From Defluviicoccus sp. (GTDB taxonomy: Bacteria > Pseudomonadota > Alphaproteobacteria > MPNO01), in contig JAJEHI010000010.1 of assembly GCA_022823775.1 (NCBI GenBank), forward strand, positions 19,748-83,747: a DNA stretch of 64,000 nt. The letters run 5' to 3'. Both the position numbers and the translations under genes were made by a program. Positions within the stretch are counted from its first letter, which is position 1, and each line of letters starts with the position of its first letter. The notes below the pieces were generated by a model, which made no database searches, had not been told where the DNA came from, and was given only the letters and a program-made list of their open reading frames with translations. Shown piece by piece: positions 34,026 to 42,584 of this stretch.

Positions 34026-35015
34026 ATGACCGACTATATGCATGCATTCGACCTCTACGCGCCCGCCAGCCTGGAGGACGCGGCAAAGCTCCTGGGCGAG
34101 CACGGCAAGGACGCCTGGATCGTCGCGGGCGGCAAGGACAGCTTCGACTGGTTCAAGGACCGGCACAAGCAGCCCAAGGCCGTCGTCGACATCAGCGGGC
34201 TCAAGGAGCTCCGCGGCATCAGCGATGCGGGCGACCACATCTCGATCGGCGCGGCGACCACGCTGACCGAGATCGAGGAGAGCAAGCTGCTGCGGGACAA
34301 TTTCCCGGTGCTGGTCCAGGCCGCCGCGAAGGTGGCGAGCCCGCAGATCCGCAATTCGGGCACCATCGGCGGCAACGTCTCGCAGGACACGCGCTGCACC
34401 TATTACAGGGACGGCTTCCCCTGCTACCGCGCGGGCGGCAATACCTGCTACGCCAACACGCCGACGGCGATGAACCGCGAGCATGCGCTGTTCGACGCCT
34501 CGCGCTGCGTCGCGGTGACGCCTTCGGACACGGCGCCGGCTCTCGTCGCGCTGGACGCCCGGATGGCGATCTCGCGGGACGGCAAGGTACGGACGGTGCC
34601 GGCCGAGAAGTTCTTCATCGGCCCCGATGTCGACATCACGCGCATGACCGTGCTGGAGGCGGGCGACATCCTGACCGAGATCAGGCTTCCCAAGGCCTGG
34701 GCCGGCGCGAAGTTCTATTTCGAGAAAGTCGCCGACCGCGAGACCTGGGACTTCGCGCTGGTCAATATCGCGATGGCGGCCAAGACCGACGGCGGCATGG
34801 TGAAGGACGTGCGGGTGGCGTGCGGCGGAGTTCAGTGCACGCCGCGGCGGCTGACCGAGGTCGAAGATCTGATGAAGGGGGAGAAGGCGGGCCCGGAGCT
34901 CGAAAAGCTCGCGCAGCGGGTCGCCGCGCGAGGCGCCAAGGCGCTCAACTACAACCACTTCAAGATCCCGCTGATGGGCAACCTCGCGGCGCGCGCGGTG
35001 CGCTCGCTCGCCTGA
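34026..35015 (+). CDS. molybdenum hydroxylase FAD subunit with extra 4Fe-4S motif
   Basis: A 329-residue FAD-binding subunit (CoxM/XdhB fold) with the flavin loops 'IVAGGKDSF' and 'ASPQIRNSGTIGGNVSQ'. Between residues 120 and 165 it has four cysteines (124, 133, 141, 161), in the position of the loop that carries a 4Fe-4S cluster in PaoB and 4-hydroxybenzoyl-CoA reductase. Ordinary CoxM-type subunits lack it. It lies 22 bp downstream of the catalytic subunit. The extra cluster would pass electrons to something other than NAD or oxygen, which fits the cytochrome b gene just downstream. Cluster presence is inferred from cysteine spacing. Confidence 0.88.
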   Translation: MTDYMHAFDLYAPASLEDAAKLLGEHGKDAWIVAGGKDSFDWFKDRHKQPKAVVDISGLKELRGISDAGDHISIGAATTLTEIEESKLLRDNFPVLVQAAAKVASPQIRNSGTIGGNVSQDTRCTYYRDGFPCYRAGGNTCYANTPTAMNREHALFDASRCVAVTPSDTAPALVALDARMAISRDGKVRTVPAEKFFIGPDVDITRMTVLEAGDILTEIRLPKAWAGAKFYFEKVADRETWDFALVNIAMAAKTDGGMVKDVRVACGGVQCTPRRLTEVEDLMKGEKAGPELEKLAQRVAARGAKALNYNHFKIPLMGNLAARAVRSLA

Positions 35016-35019
35016 GTGC

Positions 35020-35166
35020 ATGGAGGTCTTTCGCTTCTCGAAGAACGTCTGGGGCCAGGAGATGCTGCTCGGCATGTCCTGGGACCTTCTCTGGGTCCCG
35101 GTCGCGGCGGCGCTCGCATGCATCGCGGCGCATCAACTGTTTCGGCTGACCTCGCGCCGGAGCTGA
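35020..35166 (+). CDS. 48-residue single-pass membrane peptide in the molybdenum hydroxylase operon
   Basis: A short frame starting with ATG at 35020, 4 bp after the FAD subunit gene, and ending with TGA at 35164-35166. It encodes 48 residues with a charged N-terminus ('MEVFRFSKNVWGQ'), one hydrophobic helix ('LLWVPVAAALACIAAHQLF') and a basic tail ('RLTSRRS'), which favours an N-out or anchored topology with the tail in the cytoplasm. It sits between the FAD subunit and the cytochrome b gene with 15 bp to the latter. No family is recognised. It may be a small subunit or anchor joining the soluble enzyme to the cytochrome. Confidence 0.6.
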   Translation: MEVFRFSKNVWGQEMLLGMSWDLLWVPVAAALACIAAHQLFRLTSRRS

Positions 35167-35181
35167 GTAACCCTCGCGGCG

Positions 35182-35757
35182 ATGTCGGGAAGCGCGGCTG
35201 ACGACATTCGGCACAAGTGGCCGGACCGTTCGTTTCACTGGACGATGGCGGTGCTGGTCGTCGTCCTCCTGGGGACCGCGTTCCTGCCGGTGCTGGGGCT
35301 TCGTTTCGACTGGGTTCCGATCCACTGGATATCGGGCGTCCTGCTGACGGCCGCGATCGTCTTCCACCTCTACCGGGCTTTCCTGGTGCACGGCATCCGG
35401 CCCATGTTGCCGACGGGCCATGACCTGCGGGTCGCGCTCGGGCGGGCGCCGGAGGACGGCGCGGTCAAGTACGACCTCAACCAGAAGCTCTACCACTGGG
35501 CCGTGGCGGCGACGATCCTCGTCCTCGCGGTCACGGGCTGCGTCATGCTCGCCAAGATCGACACGCCGCTCTGGCGGCGCGACCCCTCGATCCTGTCCGA
35601 TCGGGATTGGGGCGTGGTCTATGTTTGCCACGGGGCGGCTTCGCTGTTGCTGATCTTCTTCTTTATTCTGCACGTCTATTTCGCGTTTCTGCCCGAGCAT
35701 CGAAGGCTTCTGGCCGCGATGGTCCTGGGCCGCGAGACCTGGAGACGAGGCGCATGA
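35182..35757 (+). CDS. cytochrome b561-type di-haem membrane protein
   Basis: A 191-residue integral membrane protein with four transmembrane helices, similar to the gamma subunit of formate dehydrogenase and the Ni-hydrogenase cytochrome b family. Candidate haem-ligating histidines lie in each part: His19 ('SFHWTM'), His48 ('IHWI') or His62 ('FHLYR') in helix 2, and His150 ('VCHGA') and His164 ('ILHVYF') in helix 4. It probably accepts electrons from the periplasmic molybdenum hydroxylase and passes them to quinone. The ATG at 35182 is 15 bp after the small peptide gene. Its stop overlaps the next gene (ATGA). Confidence 0.85.
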   Translation: MSGSAADDIRHKWPDRSFHWTMAVLVVVLLGTAFLPVLGLRFDWVPIHWISGVLLTAAIVFHLYRAFLVHGIRPMLPTGHDLRVALGRAPEDGAVKYDLNQKLYHWAVAATILVLAVTGCVMLAKIDTPLWRRDPSILSDRDWGVVYVCHGAASLLLIFFFILHVYFAFLPEHRRLLAAMVLGRETWRRGA

Positions 35758-36128
35758 GCGAGACGATCCGGGCGCATATCGAACGCATCGAGGAAGCCTA
35801 CGAATTCATGCTCGCCTATGCCGCCCAGGGCCGCGGCGACGAAGGCGCCGGGCCGGACGGCGCGCACATTCGGACGTTTCTCACCCAGTTCGAGGAGGCC
35901 GCGACCGCGATCGTGGGCAAGCTTGACACGGTGCCCGGCGCCGACGACGAGGCCGCGGCGGTTCTGGCCGCCCTGAAGGCGGACTCCGCGATCGTGTCGT
36001 CCGTCCTCCGGTCGATGCTCGCGCGCGACAACATCTCCTCCGAGGTGGTCGACAACGCGAACGGGCTGATCTCGGTCCGCGCCTACCTGACCGGCCTCTT
36101 CTTCCTCGACAAGTCCCTGCTGCCCTGA
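35754..36128 (+). CDS. 124-residue helical protein, unknown function
   Basis: Starts in an ATGA overlap with the cytochrome b gene, so it is almost certainly co-translated. The 124 residues are predicted mainly helical, acidic at the N-terminus ('SETIRAHIERIEEAYEFMLAYAAQG'), without signal peptide, membrane segment or cysteines. No family is recognised. A helical bundle that begins 'IRAHIERIEEAYEFMLAYAAQ' and has a hydrophobic C-terminus ('AYLTGLFFLDKSLLP') could be a cytosolic assembly or maturation factor for the enzyme, but this is only inference from position. Confidence 0.7.
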   Translation: MSETIRAHIERIEEAYEFMLAYAAQGRGDEGAGPDGAHIRTFLTQFEEAATAIVGKLDTVPGADDEAAAVLAALKADSAIVSSVLRSMLARDNISSEVVDNANGLISVRAYLTGLFFLDKSLLP

Positions 36129-36148
36129 GCTGGGAGCCAACCGACCCA

Positions 36149-36187
36149 CCCTCCCCCGGCCCCGCCCGCAAGCGGGAGGGGAGAAGG
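36149..36187 (+). repeat. 39 bp dispersed palindromic repeat, copy 1
   Basis: A G/C-rich unit with the hairpin CCCGC-AA-GCGGG at its core. The same 39 bases occur inverted at 44397-44435 with one difference. Both copies lie next to runs of the form CCCTCACCCC...GGGGAGAGGGG, another stem-forming block. Typical of intergenic REP-like repeats. Confidence 0.75.
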
Positions 36188-36263
36188 AAAGGCGCGAGCG
36201 GCGCCGCGTGAATCCCCCTCACCCCCGCGGGGAGAGGGGCGGGGTGGGGGGGGTCTCCCGGGT

Positions 36264-36639
<376 letters not shown>

Positions 36640-36671
36640 GACGCGTAACGTGGGTTCGGAACGGTGCGTCG

Positions 36672-37358
36672 TCAATCCAGTTCGCGTTCGACCGCCGAGA
36701 TCCGCGCCATGGTCTCGCCGTCGAGCCTCCCGTCGCAGCGGGACGGGCGGAAGCGTCTCTGGAACGCCGCGAGCACGGCCTCGAAACCTTCCGCCTCTTC
36801 GCAATAGCCGTAGCCGAAGCGGGTGAGAACCGCGCGCGCCCGTTCCGCGTCGGGCTCGGCGGTCCCCGCCCCCTCCCCGGGCCAGTAGGCGAGCCCCTTC
36901 GCGCAGAGCCGCCGCCAGGGGAAGAGCTCGCCGGGATCCCGCTTGCGGAGCGGCGCCACGTCCGAATGCCCCACGACCCGGACCGGATCGATATGCCGGC
37001 GTTCGAAAATGTCGGCGAGCAGGATTTCGAGCGCGTCGAGCTGGGCTTCGGGAAACAGCACGTAGCCGAACTCGTGCCCCGGATTGGCGAGCTCGATCCC
37101 GACCGAGCGGCCGTTCACGTCCGCGTCCCCGGTCCAGGACGAAACGCCGGCATGCCACGCGCGCCGCTCCTCGGGGACCAGGCGGCAGGTCGCGCCCGCC
37201 TCGTCGATCAGGTAGTGCGCGCTCACCCGGGAGGCCGGGTCGCACAGCCGCGCCAGCGCCGCCCGGGCCGTCGGCATTCCGGTGTAGTGGAGGACGACGA
37301 GGTCGACCGGCACGCCCCGCGGCCGCGGCCCGTGATTGGGCGACGGGCGTTCGATCAC
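36672..37358 (-). CDS. N-acetylmuramoyl-L-alanine amidase with peptidoglycan-binding domain
   Basis: A 228-residue amidase_2 (AmpD/AmiD) enzyme that cleaves the MurNAc-L-Ala bond. Zinc-ligand regions are 'VVLHYTGM' near the start and 'VGHSDVAPLRKRDPG' near residue 135; the catalytic segment 'SVGIELANPGHEFGY' is present. The C-terminal 60 residues ('VLTRFGYGY...', 'FRPSRCDGRLDGETM') form a peptidoglycan-binding_1 domain, as in AmiD. The start is set at the GTG at 37358 ('VIERPSPNHGPR'), because the frame upstream is arginine-rich and would start with TTG. No clear signal peptide, so it may act in the cytoplasm on recycled muropeptides. It follows rnpB on the same strand. Confidence 0.88.
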   Translation of the reverse strand: MIERPSPNHGPRPRGVPVDLVVLHYTGMPTARAALARLCDPASRVSAHYLIDEAGATCRLVPEERRAWHAGVSSWTGDADVNGRSVGIELANPGHEFGYVLFPEAQLDALEILLADIFERRHIDPVRVVGHSDVAPLRKRDPGELFPWRRLCAKGLAYWPGEGAGTAEPDAERARAVLTRFGYGYCEEAEGFEAVLAAFQRRFRPSRCDGRLDGETMARISAVERELD

Positions 37359-37452
37359 CCGGGAAGGTCCGCCGCGGACACGACCGAACGCCGCGCGCCG
37401 CCAGCGGCGCGCGGGCAACCCGCGCCGGGATGGTTCCTGGACGCTGTCTCGA

Positions 37453-37671
37453 TCAGGCGGCGCTGCGGCGCGGTGCCGCGTCGCGCCGGCTTTCGGGCTC
37501 GCGATAGGCCATCTTCACGTGGGCGGCGCAATAGGAGAAGCCTTCCGAGGTCTTCCGGCCGCAAAAGTGGAAGTCCTCGGTGCCCGGCTCGCCGTAAGGC
37601 CACTGGCACGTCCGGTAAGGGGACGTCTTGCTCACCCTCAACAGTGAGACGAGTTCGGATCGGTCCGACAT
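37453..37671 (-). CDS. small GcrA-like protein (C-terminal domain only)
   Basis: A 72-residue protein whose core 'CQWPYGEPGTEDFHFCGR' followed by 'FSYCAAHVKMAY' matches the cysteine-containing C-terminal signature of the alphaproteobacterial cell-cycle regulator GcrA (C-x-WP-x-G-x-P ... FHFCG ... YCxxH). The N-terminal helix-turn-helix of GcrA is missing; only about 20 residues precede the motif. ATG at 37671 with AGGA about 9 bases upstream. In GcrA this C-terminal region contacts sigma-70. This protein could therefore act on RNA polymerase without binding DNA itself. The family link is clear from the motif; the role is inferred. Confidence 0.75.
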   Translation of the reverse strand: MSDRSELVSLLRVSKTSPYRTCQWPYGEPGTEDFHFCGRKTSEGFSYCAAHVKMAYREPESRRDAAPRRSAA

Positions 37672-37808
37672 TCTTGCGTGTCCTAAGAGTGGAACGCGCG
37701 ATAGATATGGTCGGCCCTTTCCAACGTCAAGATTCGCGGCCCGAATACTAACCGGCTGCGTCAATTTGTTGCACCCGGCCGGGGAAACCGGCCCGGCGGC
37801 CGGCGACG

Positions 37809-38891
37809 TCAGTTGAGCCGGCCGCCCCGCTCGGCGTCGAACAAATGCACGTTGGCGGTATCCAGCGCGATGTGGATCGCATCGCCCGCCGAGACCGGCA
37901 GGTCGGGGTCGACCTTGGCGACCAGCCGGCGCGGGCCTCCATGGTCGAAGAACAGCAGCGTGGCGTCGCCGAGCGGCTCGATCAGGCTGACGGTCGCGGG
38001 CGTCGCGCCTTCCATGCCGGCGTCGACGACCGCGACATGTTCCGAACGGACGCCGAGCACCGCCTCCCGCCCGGCGAGGCCGGGGTCGACCGATGCGTCG
38101 AGCGCGGTCGTCAGGCCGGCGCCGCGGAACTCGGTCGCGCCGTCCGCCGCTTCCACGGTGCCGTCGAGGAAGTTCATGGTCGGTATCCCGAAGAACCCCG
38201 CGACGAAGTGCGAGGCGGGCCGGCGGTAGATCTCGAGCGGCTCGCCGACCTGCTCGATCCGGCCGGCGTTCATCACCGCGATCCGGTCCGCCATGGTCAT
38301 CGCCTCGGCCTGGTCGTGGGTAACATAGACGAAGGTCCCGCCGAGCTGCTCGTGCAGGTGCTTGAGCTCGGTGCGCATGTCGACGCGCAGCTTGGCGTCG
38401 AGGCTCGAGAGCGGTTCGTCCATCAGGTAGACGGACGGGTTGGTGACGATGGTGCGCGCCAGCGCGACGCGCTGCGCCTCGCCGCCCGAGCACTCGCCGG
38501 GCCGCTTGCCGAGCAGCGGGGCTATGTGCATCGCCTCGGCCGCCTCCTCCACGCGGCGGCGAATCTCGCCGGGATCGACGTTCTTGACCCTGAGGCCGAA
38601 GGCGATGTTGTCGAACACCGTCATGTGAGGGAACAGCGCGAGGTCCTGGAACACCATGCCGAGCCCGCGCTCGCCGGCCTCGGTATGGGTGACGACGCGG
38701 TCGCCGATCACGATGTCGCCGCCGCTCGGCTCGACCAGACCCGAAATCATGTTGAGCGTCGTCGTCTTGCCGCAGCCCGACGGGCCGACGAGGATCAGGA
38801 ACTCGCCGTCGCGGATCTCCAGGTCGATGCCCTTGACCGCGGCGAAGCTGCCGAATTCCTTGACCAGATCCTTGAGCACGATACCCGCCAC
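37809..38891 (-). CDS. ABC transporter ATP-binding protein, CUT1/MalK type
   Basis: A 360-residue ATPase that energises a carbohydrate-type importer. Walker A 'VGPSGCGKTTTLN', the Q loop 'GMVFQDLALFPHMTV', signature 'CSGGEAQRVALART' (Cys-Ser variant of LSGGQ), Walker B 'VYLMDEPLSSLDAK' and switch 'VTHDQAEAMTM' are present. The C-terminal TOBE/OB region (from about residue 235) fits the MalK/UgpC class. GTG start at 38891 with AAGGAG just upstream. Last gene of the four-gene operon; 27 bp from the permease gene. Confidence 0.92.
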   Translation of the reverse strand: MAGIVLKDLVKEFGSFAAVKGIDLEIRDGEFLILVGPSGCGKTTTLNMISGLVEPSGGDIVIGDRVVTHTEAGERGLGMVFQDLALFPHMTVFDNIAFGLRVKNVDPGEIRRRVEEAAEAMHIAPLLGKRPGECSGGEAQRVALARTIVTNPSVYLMDEPLSSLDAKLRVDMRTELKHLHEQLGGTFVYVTHDQAEAMTMADRIAVMNAGRIEQVGEPLEIYRRPASHFVAGFFGIPTMNFLDGTVEAADGATEFRGAGLTTALDASVDPGLAGREAVLGVRSEHVAVVDAGMEGATPATVSLIEPLGDATLLFFDHGGPRRLVAKVDPDLPVSAGDAIHIALDTANVHLFDAERGGRLN

Positions 38892-38918
38892 GCGTCGCTC
38901 CTTTCTCGCCCGGCGCCG

Positions 38919-39860
38919 TCAGCGGCGCATCATGCCGAAGCTGAACCCCTTCACCAGATGCTTCTGGATCAGGATGCCCATGATCACCACCGGCACGGTG
39001 ATCACCGTGCCGATCGCCGCCTGCGGGCCGTAGAGCCGCCCTTCGGACGCGCTCTGATACTTGTTGAGCAGCACCGGCAGGGTCGACACGTCGGGATGGG
39101 TGAGCGTCAGGGCCAGCAGGAATTCCCCCCAGCTCAAGATGAACACGAACAGGAAGGTGACCACCATTCCCGACGCGACCAGCGGCAGCACCACCTTGCG
39201 CAGAGTGTAGATGCGCCCGGCTCCCATCAGCCGGGCGGCGTGCTCGAGGGTATAGGGCACCTCTTCAATGAAGCTCAGCATCATCCAGATCACGAAGGGG
39301 AGCGTCACCGTGGTGTAGAGCGCGCTGACCCCGGTGCGCGTGTCGAACAGGCTGATCCGCGTGTCCAGCAGCGTCTCGGTCGCGAACGGCACCATGATCG
39401 CGTAGTACATCAGCAGCGGGATCGCGATGACGATGGGCGGGATCATGCGCACCAGCAGCACCATGTGGCGGAAGGTCGAGCCGCCCACGTTGAACCGCGA
39501 GATGGCGTAGGCGAGGAACGTCCCCATGAAGAGCGCGATCAGCGAGGAGATCGAGCAGATCAGCACGGAGTCGAGCAGCGAGCCCCAGATGTTGAAGGGC
39601 TGCTCGGTCGCCTCGCGCGCCACGCCCGCCTGCTGCACGTCGAAGGTGAAGACCTGCTCGTAGTTCTTGAGCGTCGGGTCCTGCGGCAGCCAGTTGGGCG
39701 GCCAGGTGACCCACTCGCCGGAATCCTTGAACGACGTCTGGATCATCCAGTAGATCGGGAACATGACGATCGCGCCCCAGCCGATCAGCGCGGCGTGGCG
39801 CAAGACGGTCCGCCGCCGGCGCAGCCGGCCCGCCGCCTCCCGGTTTCCGGCCCCGTTCAC
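38919..39860 (-). CDS. ABC transporter permease, MalG type
   Basis: A 313-residue inner-membrane permease with six transmembrane helices and the EAA coupling loop near residue 210 ('YTLEHAARLMGAGRIYTL'). It starts with GTG at 39860 in a GTGA overlap with the upstream permease gene, which fixes the start. The first periplasmic loop is longer than usual (about residues 47-95). It forms a heterodimer with the product of 39857-40828. Substrate type (sugar, polyol or glycerol-phosphate) cannot be told. Confidence 0.9.
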   Translation of the reverse strand: MNGAGNREAAGRLRRRRTVLRHAALIGWGAIVMFPIYWMIQTSFKDSGEWVTWPPNWLPQDPTLKNYEQVFTFDVQQAGVAREATEQPFNIWGSLLDSVLICSISSLIALFMGTFLAYAISRFNVGGSTFRHMVLLVRMIPPIVIAIPLLMYYAIMVPFATETLLDTRISLFDTRTGVSALYTTVTLPFVIWMMLSFIEEVPYTLEHAARLMGAGRIYTLRKVVLPLVASGMVVTFLFVFILSWGEFLLALTLTHPDVSTLPVLLNKYQSASEGRLYGPQAAIGTVITVPVVIMGILIQKHLVKGFSFGMMRR

Positions 39861-40828
39861 GAGCCGCGCTCCCGGTCGAGCCGCGTGCGCTCGCGCATCA
39901 TCAGCCAGATGCCGGTGAAGATCAGGGTGGAGAACAGGATCAGGAGCAGCATCGACGCCGCGGCGCCGAAGGCGAACTTGTTGAACTGCCAGACCTGCTC
40001 CCACAGGTAATAGGCGACCGTCTGGGTCGAGGTGCCGGGACCGCCGAAGGTCAGCAGCACCACGGGGTCGAACAGCTTCAGCGCCTCCATCGAGCGCACC
40101 ACCACCGCGATCACGATCACCGGCTTGAGCAGGGGCAGCTCGACCCACCAGAAGGTCTGCCAGCGCGAGGCGCCCATCACCCGGGCGGCGTTGATGAGCT
40201 GCGGCGGGAGCGCCGAGAAGCCGGAGAGGAAGATCAGGAAGGTGAGCGAGGTCCACTGCCAGACGTCGGCGAGGATGATCGCCCACTGCGCGGCCAGCGG
40301 GTCGGACAGCCAGCGGATGCGGGGGTCGATGCCGAGTATCGACGTGAGCGGCAGCAGCAGCTGGTTGAGCGGCCCGTGGTCGATATAGATCATCGAAAAG
40401 TTGTAGCCGACGACCACCGGCACAACCATCATCGGGATCAGGAAGACGGTGATGTAGATCCGCCGCCCGCGCACCACCCGGTGCACCAGCATGGCGAGCA
40501 CGAAGCCGATGACGAGCTCGAACACCACGGCGAAGCCGGCGAAATAGAAGGTCCGCCCGAGCGCCGCCCAGAAGCCGGTGTCGGTCAGCACCGCCTCGTA
40601 GTTCCGGAAGCCCGACAGGTAGGCCTGCTCGAACGGCCGGTTGGCGCGCCAGCGCAGGAAGCTGATGTAGATGGTCAGCAGGAACGGGATGATGATGACC
40701 AGGATGAACGTGCCCTCGACGAGCACGAACGGGATCCAGCGGAACACGCGTTCCTGCGACAGCCACGCGCCCAGCCGGGCGATCGGGCCGTTGCGCGGGC
40801 GTACCTCTACTCCGCTGAGCGCGGTCAT
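39857..40828 (-). CDS. ABC transporter permease, MalF/UgpA type
   Basis: A 323-residue permease with six to seven transmembrane helices and the EAA loop 'LINAARVMGASRWQTFWW'. The short cytoplasmic N-terminus and 'FVLVEGTFILVIIIPFLLTI' first helix are typical of the smaller MalF-like proteins. ATG at 40828. It overlaps the second permease by 4 bp and lies 80 bp downstream of the binding-protein gene, consistent with a single operon read from the binding protein. Confidence 0.9.
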   Translation of the reverse strand: MTALSGVEVRPRNGPIARLGAWLSQERVFRWIPFVLVEGTFILVIIIPFLLTIYISFLRWRANRPFEQAYLSGFRNYEAVLTDTGFWAALGRTFYFAGFAVVFELVIGFVLAMLVHRVVRGRRIYITVFLIPMMVVPVVVGYNFSMIYIDHGPLNQLLLPLTSILGIDPRIRWLSDPLAAQWAIILADVWQWTSLTFLIFLSGFSALPPQLINAARVMGASRWQTFWWVELPLLKPVIVIAVVVRSMEALKLFDPVVLLTFGGPGTSTQTVAYYLWEQVWQFNKFAFGAAASMLLLILFSTLIFTGIWLMMRERTRLDRERGS

Positions 40829-40908
40829 CGTCGGTTATGCTTCCTCGACGGGCGGTGGCCCGGACGACGGGTTGCCGCCGTCCGGGCCGCCGCTTGACGA
40901 GAACCGGG

Positions 40909-42381
40909 CTAGAGCTTGTCTATGTAGAGCCCGGCCGCGACGCCCTTGCGCCACGCCTCGATCTGCTCCTTGCGGCCGATATCCTCGGTCACGCCGTTCC
41001 AGCCCTTCGCGATCCGCTTGGCGGCCTCTTCGGGCTTGATGTTGCCGTTCATCACGTCGGCGAGGTTGTTGTCGAGGATCTTCATGTACTCGTAGTGGCC
41101 CTCGATGTAGAGCAGCGACGTGGTGTATTGCGCGTTCTCCAGAGTCACGTCGAGGAACTCTTGGCTGAACTTCTTGAGGATCCCCGCGTCGCCCTTGTTG
41201 GCCTCGCGGAACGGGTCCCAGAAGCCCTTCGGATGGGCGATCGCCCGGTTGCCGACGGACGGGCTGGTCAGCCACTGGATGAACAGGTAAGCGAGCTCGG
41301 GATGGTCGCTGTAGGCGTTGACCATGTAGCTCGTACCGGCGGCTTCCGCGGCGCGGCGCACCGGCTTGCCGCCCGCGTTCGTCGCCGGGATCACGCAGGG
41401 AAGCTGCTTCTGCTTCACGACGCTCTTCGGGTTGGCGTTGCCGTATCCGAAGATCGACGGGAACGACATCACCGAATAGGCCTGGCCCGAGCCCCAGAAC
41501 GGGTAGATCTGCGGCGTGCCCCAGCCCTGGATGTCCTTGGGCATGTACTGGACGATCGAGGAGAACGCGGCGATCGCCTTGCTCCCCTGGGCCGAGTCGA
41601 TGCGCGGGTTCATGTCCTTGTCGAACAGGAGTCCGCCGAAATAGGCCGGGAAGTGGCGGTGGGAGAAGTTCACCGACCGGTAGCCCATCGCGCCGTAGAG
41701 CGGCTTGTCGAACTTGACGCCCCAGCGCGTCTGGCCGGCCTCGGTGTGGAAGAACTTCGCCTGCTCCTCCCAGTCCGCCATGTTGGCGGGGCAGCCGAGA
41801 TCCTTGCCCGTGGCCTTCTTGAATTCCTCGCGCGCCTTGGGGTTCTCGACGATGTCCTTGCGCAGCACCAGGATGATGTGGTCGCCGTCGAGCACGAAGG
41901 AATACTGCTTGCCGTTGTAGAACTGCTGCGCGATGAACGCCTCCGGCACGCCGGAGAAATCGGGCTTGTACTTCGCCGCGTACTCGTCGAGCGGCTTGAG
42001 CACGCCGGCGCTCGCCGCGTCGGGCTGGGTGTAGGGGAAGTCGTTGAACATGTCGAAGGCGCCGGTCTTGGCGACCGCCTCGCCCATTACCTTGCTCGGG
42101 ATGTCGGTGTAACCGAGCGGCTCGGCCTTGATCGCGACACCGGTCAGCCCCTGCCACTCCTTCGCGAAGTCGGGGAAGGAGTTGCGGTAGAGCGAGTTGA
42201 GAAGGATGTCGAGCGTCGGGTTCTTCAGCCCCTTGGCCTTGACATAGGCCTTCGCGCCGTCGATGGCGCGCTGCGCCACCGGCCCGTACTCGGCCCCTGT
42301 CGCCGCGCCGGCTGCCAGCAGCAACCCCGCCGCGCACGCGACGGCGATCGGCGCTCGCGCTGTTACACGGTCAATTCGCAT
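40909..42381 (-). CDS. ABC transporter extracellular solute-binding protein
   Basis: A 490-residue periplasmic binding protein, first gene of the importer operon. A signal peptide is visible (residues 1-31, 'PIAVACAAGLLLAAGAATGA'). The mature protein shows family-1 solute-binding features: 'KVMGEAVAKTGAFDMFNDFP' in lobe 1 and 'ELAYLFIQWLTSPSVGNRAI' near the C-terminus. It is longer than most sugar-binding proteins (about 420), with insertions in the middle. The ATG at 42381 is chosen because it opens the signal peptide and has AGGGGGAA upstream. The ligand is unknown; with MalF/MalG-type permeases and a MalK-type ATPase, a sugar, polyol or related compound is likely. Confidence 0.88.
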   Translation of the reverse strand: MRIDRVTARAPIAVACAAGLLLAAGAATGAEYGPVAQRAIDGAKAYVKAKGLKNPTLDILLNSLYRNSFPDFAKEWQGLTGVAIKAEPLGYTDIPSKVMGEAVAKTGAFDMFNDFPYTQPDAASAGVLKPLDEYAAKYKPDFSGVPEAFIAQQFYNGKQYSFVLDGDHIILVLRKDIVENPKAREEFKKATGKDLGCPANMADWEEQAKFFHTEAGQTRWGVKFDKPLYGAMGYRSVNFSHRHFPAYFGGLLFDKDMNPRIDSAQGSKAIAAFSSIVQYMPKDIQGWGTPQIYPFWGSGQAYSVMSFPSIFGYGNANPKSVVKQKQLPCVIPATNAGGKPVRRAAEAAGTSYMVNAYSDHPELAYLFIQWLTSPSVGNRAIAHPKGFWDPFREANKGDAGILKKFSQEFLDVTLENAQYTTSLLYIEGHYEYMKILDNNLADVMNGNIKPEEAAKRIAKGWNGVTEDIGRKEQIEAWRKGVAAGLYIDKL

Positions 42382-42584
42382 GATGGGTTTCCCCCTTCGG
42401 TTATCGGAACGGGCTTCGGCTCTTCTTCTTGTTGGGGGGATTGTCGGCTTGGCGGGCAAGCCTTGTCAAAGCCTATCCGTCGCGTGCGGTGGCGGGTTTT
42501 CCCGCCTGGGCGGTTCCCGGCCCTTTCCGCTTCGGTCGAAATGACGGGCGGGCAAGGGAAAGCTGGTCGGACAGTGCCCCGCGG

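Noticed and set aside
37750..37800. GGCCGG/CCGGCC hairpin after the ABC ATPase gene as terminator
   Set aside because: A stem exists, but the following bases are not T-rich, so it could not be called with confidence.
42446..42506. Two small hairpins (GGCTTG/CAAGCC and GGCGGG/CCCGCC) as terminators
   Set aside because: Stems of only 6 bp and no downstream T-run on the relevant strand; could be repeats.
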